A stretch of DNA of 10,672 bases from UBA6544 sp049601975 (GTDB lineage: Bacteria; Pseudomonadota; Alphaproteobacteria; UBA8366). How positions within the stretch are numbered: the stretch's first letter is position 1; each line of letters opens with the position of its first letter. The notes under the pieces are model-generated. The model saw only the letters and a list, made by a program, of their open reading frames with translations, ran no database searches and was not told the origin of the DNA. The stretch is taken from the NCBI GenBank assembly GCA_049601975.1, contig JBMYRC010000135.1:1-10672 (forward strand). Direction: 5' to 3'. A program made the position numbers and the translations under genes. This document shows positions 7,152 through 10,672 of the stretch, one piece after another.

Positions 7152-8123
7152 ATGTACAAGTATACAATTAAACGCATCTTGCTGATGATCCCGACACTTA
7201 TCGGTGCAGCGATCTTAATCTTTGGCTTAATGCGACTTATCCCCGGCGATATTTGCGAATTGCGAATGGCCGGTGAAGGCGCCTGGGTGGATCAATCCGC
7301 GATTGATACTTGTCGTGAAAACTTGGGTCTTAACGATCCATTCTTTGTCCAATTCGGTGACTTTGTTTGGGGTTTCGTTATCTTCGACCTTGGTCCATCT
7401 ATGTGGACTGGAAACCCAATCACGCATGAAATCGGCTTGCGCTTCCAACTTTCGGTCGAAGTTGCCATTCTCGCAACAATCACGGGCGTGGTTATCGCCA
7501 TCCCGCTTGGCACCATTTCAGCTATCAAGCAGAACACCTGGATCGATTATGTTGTTCGCTCCTTCAGCATTGCCGGCATCGCGATGCCGTCTTTCTGGCT
7601 TGGCATCATCATCATCCTGGGATTGCTGATCACGACACAGCATTGGTTGGGTGAACCATGGATGCCGCCGATTGAATACGTTCCGATTTGGGAAGATCCC
7701 GCCCAAAACCTGCTTCAATTAATTTGGCCTGCAATCGCAACCGGATACCGATATTCAGCTGTTGCCACTCGTATGACGCGATCTGCACTACTGGAAGTAC
7801 TACGGGAAGATTATATCCGGACAGCGCGGGCGAAAGGCTTGATCGAGAAACTCATCATCAACCGACACGCTCTCAAGAACTCCATGTTACCGGTTGTAAC
7901 GATCGTTGGTATTGAGTTTGCCTTCCTGATGGGTGGTCTTGTTGTCACCGAACAGGTCTTCAACTTGAACGGATTGGGTAAGCTTTTTGTTGAATCGGTT
8001 CTCAACCATGATTTTGCATTGACCCAGGCTTTGGTCATGTTGGTTGCTCTTATTTTCGTAATCACCAACTTCATCGTGGACCTTATATACGCGATGCTCG
8101 ATCCTCGAATTCGATACAGTTAG
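7152..8123 (+). CDS. Peptide/nickel-type ABC transporter permease (DppB/OppB-like)
   Basis: Inner-membrane permease subunit that forms half of the translocation channel with a C-type partner. The 323 residues show the family start (YTIKRILLMIPTLIG), a first membrane segment at about 9-30, a soluble loop to about 95, and then five further hydrophobic segments near 98-122, 136-160, 188-205, 250-270 and 290-315. The EAA coupling loop, DYIRTARAKGLIEKLIINRHALKNSMLPV in effect, spans about 220-248 and contacts the ATPases. The C-terminus, DPRIRYS, is typical. It is the only B-type permease in the window, although two C-type permeases follow. The stop is 12 bp before the next ATG. Confidence 0.93.
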   Translation: MYKYTIKRILLMIPTLIGAAILIFGLMRLIPGDICELRMAGEGAWVDQSAIDTCRENLGLNDPFFVQFGDFVWGFVIFDLGPSMWTGNPITHEIGLRFQLSVEVAILATITGVVIAIPLGTISAIKQNTWIDYVVRSFSIAGIAMPSFWLGIIIILGLLITTQHWLGEPWMPPIEYVPIWEDPAQNLLQLIWPAIATGYRYSAVATRMTRSALLEVLREDYIRTARAKGLIEKLIINRHALKNSMLPVVTIVGIEFAFLMGGLVVTEQVFNLNGLGKLFVESVLNHDFALTQALVMLVALIFVITNFIVDLIYAMLDPRIRYS

Positions 8124-8135
8124 GGAGATAGTTTT

Positions 8136-9041
8136 ATGAGTGCTGCAACTGAAGCTCCTTTGGTTGGTTCCGAACTCGACGAGTTATCCGATCAGCGGTC
8201 GTTCACGGAAAAATGCAGAACATTAGCTCGGAAAAATCCGCTCGGGGCGTTTGGATTTGCTATAGCCGTTGTGATGGTGTTCGCCGCTATATTCGCAGAC
8301 GTCATTACGGCGCATAGTCCGATCGACATTGCGTGGGAACATCAGCTGGTATCGCCCAATTTTGAATTTTTTTTGGGTACGGATCAGTTGGGGCGTGATA
8401 TCTTTTCTCGGATCGTCTACGGAGCGCGAACCGCCCTATTGGTTGGCATAACCGCCTCGGTCATCGGAGCCGCTATTGGCCTCGTTCTTGGTGTCGCAAG
8501 CGCATATTTTGGCGGAACCTTTGATCTGCTTTTTCAGCGCGTTATGGACGTTTTCATGGCTTTTCCGCTGATCATCTTGGCGCTTGCCATTGTCTCGATC
8601 TTCGGTGGCGGGATCGATAAGGTGATCATCGCGATAACGGTTCCCTTTATCCCGAGATGCGCACGTGTTGTTCGTTCGAACGCATTGGCTATTCGGGAAA
8701 TTCCTTATGTTGATGCTGCGCGTGCTATGGGCTTCTCGCATTCGCGGATTATCCTTCGCCATATGGTACCGAACGTTATGGCGCCGTTTCTGATCATGAT
8801 CACTGCCTTTGTCGGCCAGGCGATCTTGACGGAAGCATCCCTCTCCTATCTCGGCATGGGCGTGCAAGAGCCTACACCGGCCTGGGGATTGATGCTGCAG
8901 GGCGGAGCCGAAGAATATGCGGAAGCCGCTCCGTGGGTACCGATTTTTCCCGGCCTCGCGATTACGCTTGCCGTGTTTGGTTTTAACCTATTTGGGGACG
9001 CTGTGCGGGACACGCTTGATCCGCGTTTACGTTCGCAATAG
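8136..9041 (+). CDS. Peptide/nickel-type ABC transporter permease (DppC/OppC-like), first copy
   Basis: Inner-membrane permease partner of the B subunit. The 301 residues show an N-terminal cytoplasmic tail, a membrane segment at about 38-58, the GTDQLGRDIFSRIVYGAR block at 81-98 that is highly characteristic of DppC/OppC, further hydrophobic segments around 100-125, 140-158, 163-172, 213-232 and 270-287, and the EAA loop at about 190-218 (YVDAARAMGFSHSRIILRHMVPN). The end, LDPRLRSQ, is typical. GGGAG (8123-8127) lies eight bases upstream of the ATG and overlaps the stop of the B gene, so the two are probably coupled. The first dozen residues (MSAATEAPLVGS) resemble those of the second ATPase. 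It has a tandem paralogue at 9165-10067. R174-C175 of the IPRCARVVRS stretch is IPDASRIVRS in the paralogue. Confidence 0.93.
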   Translation: MSAATEAPLVGSELDELSDQRSFTEKCRTLARKNPLGAFGFAIAVVMVFAAIFADVITAHSPIDIAWEHQLVSPNFEFFLGTDQLGRDIFSRIVYGARTALLVGITASVIGAAIGLVLGVASAYFGGTFDLLFQRVMDVFMAFPLIILALAIVSIFGGGIDKVIIAITVPFIPRCARVVRSNALAIREIPYVDAARAMGFSHSRIILRHMVPNVMAPFLIMITAFVGQAILTEASLSYLGMGVQEPTPAWGLMLQGGAEEYAEAAPWVPIFPGLAITLAVFGFNLFGDAVRDTLDPRLRSQ

Positions 9042-9067
9042 AAATACATAAATAAAAAAGGACGTTG

Positions 9068-9096
9068 CCGCCGCGCCTCGACTTAGGGCGCGGCGG
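9068..9096 (+). repeat. GC-rich inverted repeat (10-bp perfect stem)
   Basis: CCGCCGCGCC at 9068-9077 pairs perfectly with GGCGCGGCGG at 9087-9096, with nine bases between; a G-U pair can extend it at either end. The RNA hairpin should be very stable. It is not followed by a U-run on the plus strand (TTAGCATTTAG follows), so it is not a classic intrinsic terminator. On the minus strand a T6 run lies about nine bases after the stem, too far for a standard one. Confidence 0.72.
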
Positions 9097-9110
9097 TTAG
9101 CATTTAGAAG

Positions 9111-9134
9111 ACAATTCGCCGTGTCGTGAATTGT
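9111..9134 (+). repeat. Second inverted repeat (7-bp stem)
   Basis: ACAATTC at 9111-9117 pairs with GAATTGT at 9128-9134 around a 10-base loop. It is AT-rich and weaker than the hairpin before it. It could be an RNA hairpin or a dyad for a dimeric DNA-binding regulator ahead of the second permease gene; the sequence does not decide between them. Confidence 0.5.
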
Positions 9135-9164
9135 TAGAATTCAGCTGGAATATCCGGAGCACTT

Positions 9165-10067
9165 ATGGCCACCGTAGAAGAACATTTAGAACAACCCGAT
9201 ATCGACGAATTGTTCGGACGGAAATCCTTCGTTCAAAAAGCGTTTACCATGATGCGGGAACAACCAGTCGGCTCCGCCGGTTTCTTCATCGTTGCGGGAC
9301 TAGCGTTCCTCGCGATATTCGCAGATTTCATATCGCCATATGATCCGGAGCTAATAAAATTTGATGATATGTTGGTGGGGCCGAGCTCTGCTTACTGGTT
9401 CGGCACCGATCAATTCGGACGAGATATTCTCACAAGATTGATTTACGGATCTCGAACAGCTCTTGCTATCGGATTTATCGCTGCGTTCACCGGCGCCACC
9501 ACCGGATTGGTATTGGGTGTCGCGAGCGCCTATTTCGGCGGCAAGACCGACCTCATTCTGCAAAGATTTATGGATGTTTTCATCGCCTTTCCGGTCATCA
9601 TTATGGCATTGGCGATCGTCTCCGTCTTGGGTACGGATTTGGGTTTTGTCATATTGGCGATTGCCATTCCCTTTATTCCGGATGCCTCGCGTATTGTACG
9701 CTCTAATGCTTTGGCTTTGCGGGAAATACCATTTGTCGATGCTGCACGCGCGCTTGGGTTCACTCATGCGCGGATCATCCTCCGCCATATGCTGCCAAAC
9801 GTCATGGCACCCTATCTCATTATCCTCACCGCAAATATTGGGCAGGCCATCCTTCTTGAAGCCTCTCTCTCCTATCTCGGGCTCGGCGTTCAAGAACCGA
9901 CACCGGCGTGGGGGTTGATGTTACAAGGTGGCGCAGAGGAATATGCGGAGAGTGCGCCTTGGGTTCCAATCTTCCCGGGATTGGCAATAACGTTCGCGGT
10001 CTTCGGATTCAATCTCTTTGGCGATGGTTTGCGCGATATGCTCGATCCGCGGCTACGGAAGAGCTAA
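9165..10067 (+). CDS. Peptide/nickel-type ABC transporter permease (DppC/OppC-like), second copy
   Basis: Tandem paralogue of the preceding permease. The 300 residues align without gaps to residues 34-301 of the first copy: I count 181 identities in 268 positions (about 68%), rising to about 77% in the last 188. The N-terminal 32 residues differ except for a shared DEL. All family blocks are intact: GTDQFGRDILTRLIYGSR at 80-97, the EAA loop at about 189-217 (FVDAARALGFTHARIILRHMLPN), and the end LDPRLRKS, so it is no pseudogene. The first periplasmic loop (about 55-80) and the 156-161 stretch diverge most. Ribosome site GGAG at 9156-9159. It may replace the first C subunit in an alternative B-C channel, or join it; no second B gene is in view. 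Confidence 0.93.
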   Translation: MATVEEHLEQPDIDELFGRKSFVQKAFTMMREQPVGSAGFFIVAGLAFLAIFADFISPYDPELIKFDDMLVGPSSAYWFGTDQFGRDILTRLIYGSRTALAIGFIAAFTGATTGLVLGVASAYFGGKTDLILQRFMDVFIAFPVIIMALAIVSVLGTDLGFVILAIAIPFIPDASRIVRSNALALREIPFVDAARALGFTHARIILRHMLPNVMAPYLIILTANIGQAILLEASLSYLGLGVQEPTPAWGLMLQGGAEEYAESAPWVPIFPGLAITFAVFGFNLFGDGLRDMLDPRLRKS

Positions 10068-10119
10068 CCCCTACTCCGTCAGCATTCTTGCTGGATCAGT
10101 ATCAAGTTCAAATCAATCC

Positions 10120-10672
10120 ATGGCAAGGTTTGATCCAACACGTGACTATGACAGAGATGCTGCGCGCGTATTTGACTGTCTTAAGGGCGGCGGGATCGCG
10201 ATCGTTCATATGGACGTCGCCTATGCAGTAATGAGCGGCACAGAAGAGGCGTTGCGAAATGTATATGCGGCAAAGAATCGAAGCTTCGATAAGGCGAGCG
10301 GTATTGTCGCCAACCATCGCACCCACGACGAAATTCATCTCCTCCCAGATGAGAAAAAGGAGATCATAAGCACGATCACCGATAAACATGATCTACCCAT
10401 ATCGGTCATTGCACCCTTCCGAACATCTCATCCACTTATAAAGGAGCTCACACCTTTTCTTTTTGATATAGCGACGCGTAATGGTACTGTTAACTTTCTC
10501 CTCAACGCGAGTCCGCTTAGAGAAAAGATAGCCGCACATAGCTTAGAGCATAATTTCCCTCTCATTGCGTCGTCCGCTAATGTATCACAACGCGGAACAA
10601 AATATACGGCTGATACCATTGAAGCCGAGGTGCTTTCAGCCGCCGATATCATAATTGATTATGGACCTGCGG
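10120..10672 (+). CDS. Divergent YrdC/Sua5-family protein (partial, C-terminus off the right edge)
   Basis: The 184 visible codons from the ATG at 10120 give a protein with the outline of the YrdC/Sua5/YciO fold, whose best-known members make threonylcarbamoyl-adenylate for tRNA t6A. Seen: an N-terminal ARVFDCLKGGGIAIVHMDVAYAV stretch (15-37), where canonical members read like GGVVALPTDTVYGL; AKNRSFDKASGIV at 51-63 in place of the K-x-R-P...K motif; and FPLIASSANVSQRGT at 146-160, close to the family's TSAN(L/V)SG motif, then TADTIEAE and ADIIIDYGPA. The WPGP(L/V)T motif and the Arg of the AVRxP motif are not recognisable. Probably a paralogue with a changed or lost activity rather than the housekeeping TsaC. 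It starts 52 bp after the second permease, in the same direction, without a good ribosome site. Function unknown. Confidence 0.7.
   Translation, partial: MARFDPTRDYDRDAARVFDCLKGGGIAIVHMDVAYAVMSGTEEALRNVYAAKNRSFDKASGIVANHRTHDEIHLLPDEKKEIISTITDKHDLPISVIAPFRTSHPLIKELTPFLFDIATRNGTVNFLLNASPLREKIAAHSLEHNFPLIASSANVSQRGTKYTADTIEAEVLSAADIIIDYGPA

Larger units (their letters stand above)
9042..9164 (+). promoter_or_regulatory. Structured spacer between the two C-type permease genes
   Basis: This 123-bp gap breaks an otherwise tightly packed operon. It holds a run of six A (about 9053-9058), two inverted repeats (listed separately), and a clear ribosome site GGAG at 9156-9159, five bases before the second permease ATG. 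Candidate roles are transcript processing, partial termination or a separate start for the second permease. I find no convincing -35/-10 pair. Confidence 0.45.

Noticed and set aside
9068..9096. Rho-independent terminator after the first C permease
   Set aside because: The stem is strong, but no U-run follows on the plus strand, and the downstream gene is a co-directional paralogue. Kept as a hairpin only.
8436..9893. Long minus-strand open frames at 8436-8867 (143 codons) and 9351-9893 (180 codons) that resemble each other
   Set aside because: They lie antisense to equivalent parts of the two paralogous permease genes. Their similarity follows from the permease duplication; their products are rich in Arg, Asn, Asp and His with no domain, and neither has a ribosome site.
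10068..10119. Upstream extension of the YrdC-like gene to before the ATG at 10120
   Set aside because: The frame stays open, but no ATG, GTG or TTG with a ribosome site occurs there in frame, and it would run into the permease gene.

Overview
The window looks like the chromosome of an alphaproteobacterium of moderate GC content. The main reason is the leftward gene order mltB-like, rlpA, D-Ala-D-Ala carboxypeptidase, tmk, holB, a layout I know from many Alphaproteobacteria. The delta' subunit also lacks the cysteine zinc module of the enterobacterial protein, which fits that group. I cannot name a genus. I saw no tRNA, rRNA, CRISPR array, insertion sequence or prophage gene.

Left half (1-4560, minus strand). 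Five genes run leftward with short gaps or overlaps and probably form one transcript. The first three act on the envelope: a periplasmic MltB-family lytic transglycosylase, the septal-ring lipoprotein RlpA (DPBB plus SPOR domains), and a PBP5-type carboxypeptidase. The last two serve DNA replication: thymidylate kinase and the clamp-loader delta' subunit, which runs off the left edge. The unit therefore ties wall remodelling and division to dTTP supply and replication.

Middle (4561-4953). This is a divergent intergenic region of about 390 bp with no convincing gene. It should carry the promoters for both directions; one good candidate for the rightward unit is TTGGCA-17 bp-TATTAA at 4881-4909.

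Right half (4954-10672, plus strand). This is an ABC importer of the peptide/nickel (Dpp/Opp) family in the order ATPase D, ATPase F, permease B, permease C, second permease C, with no substrate-binding protein gene in view. The two C-type permeases are tandem paralogues (181 of 268 gapless aligned residues identical by hand count), separated by 123 bp holding two inverted repeats. The second ATPase carries a 23-residue C-terminal insertion bounded by a direct repeat, which moves the last cysteine of a probable iron-sulfur motif. After the second permease, a partial gene encodes a divergent YrdC/Sua5-fold protein that keeps the SSANVS motif but has lost several other signature residues.

Most of the window is ordinary housekeeping and transport. 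The parts most worth a second look are the duplicated permease with its structured spacer, the ATPase tail duplication, and the odd YrdC-like gene next to them.
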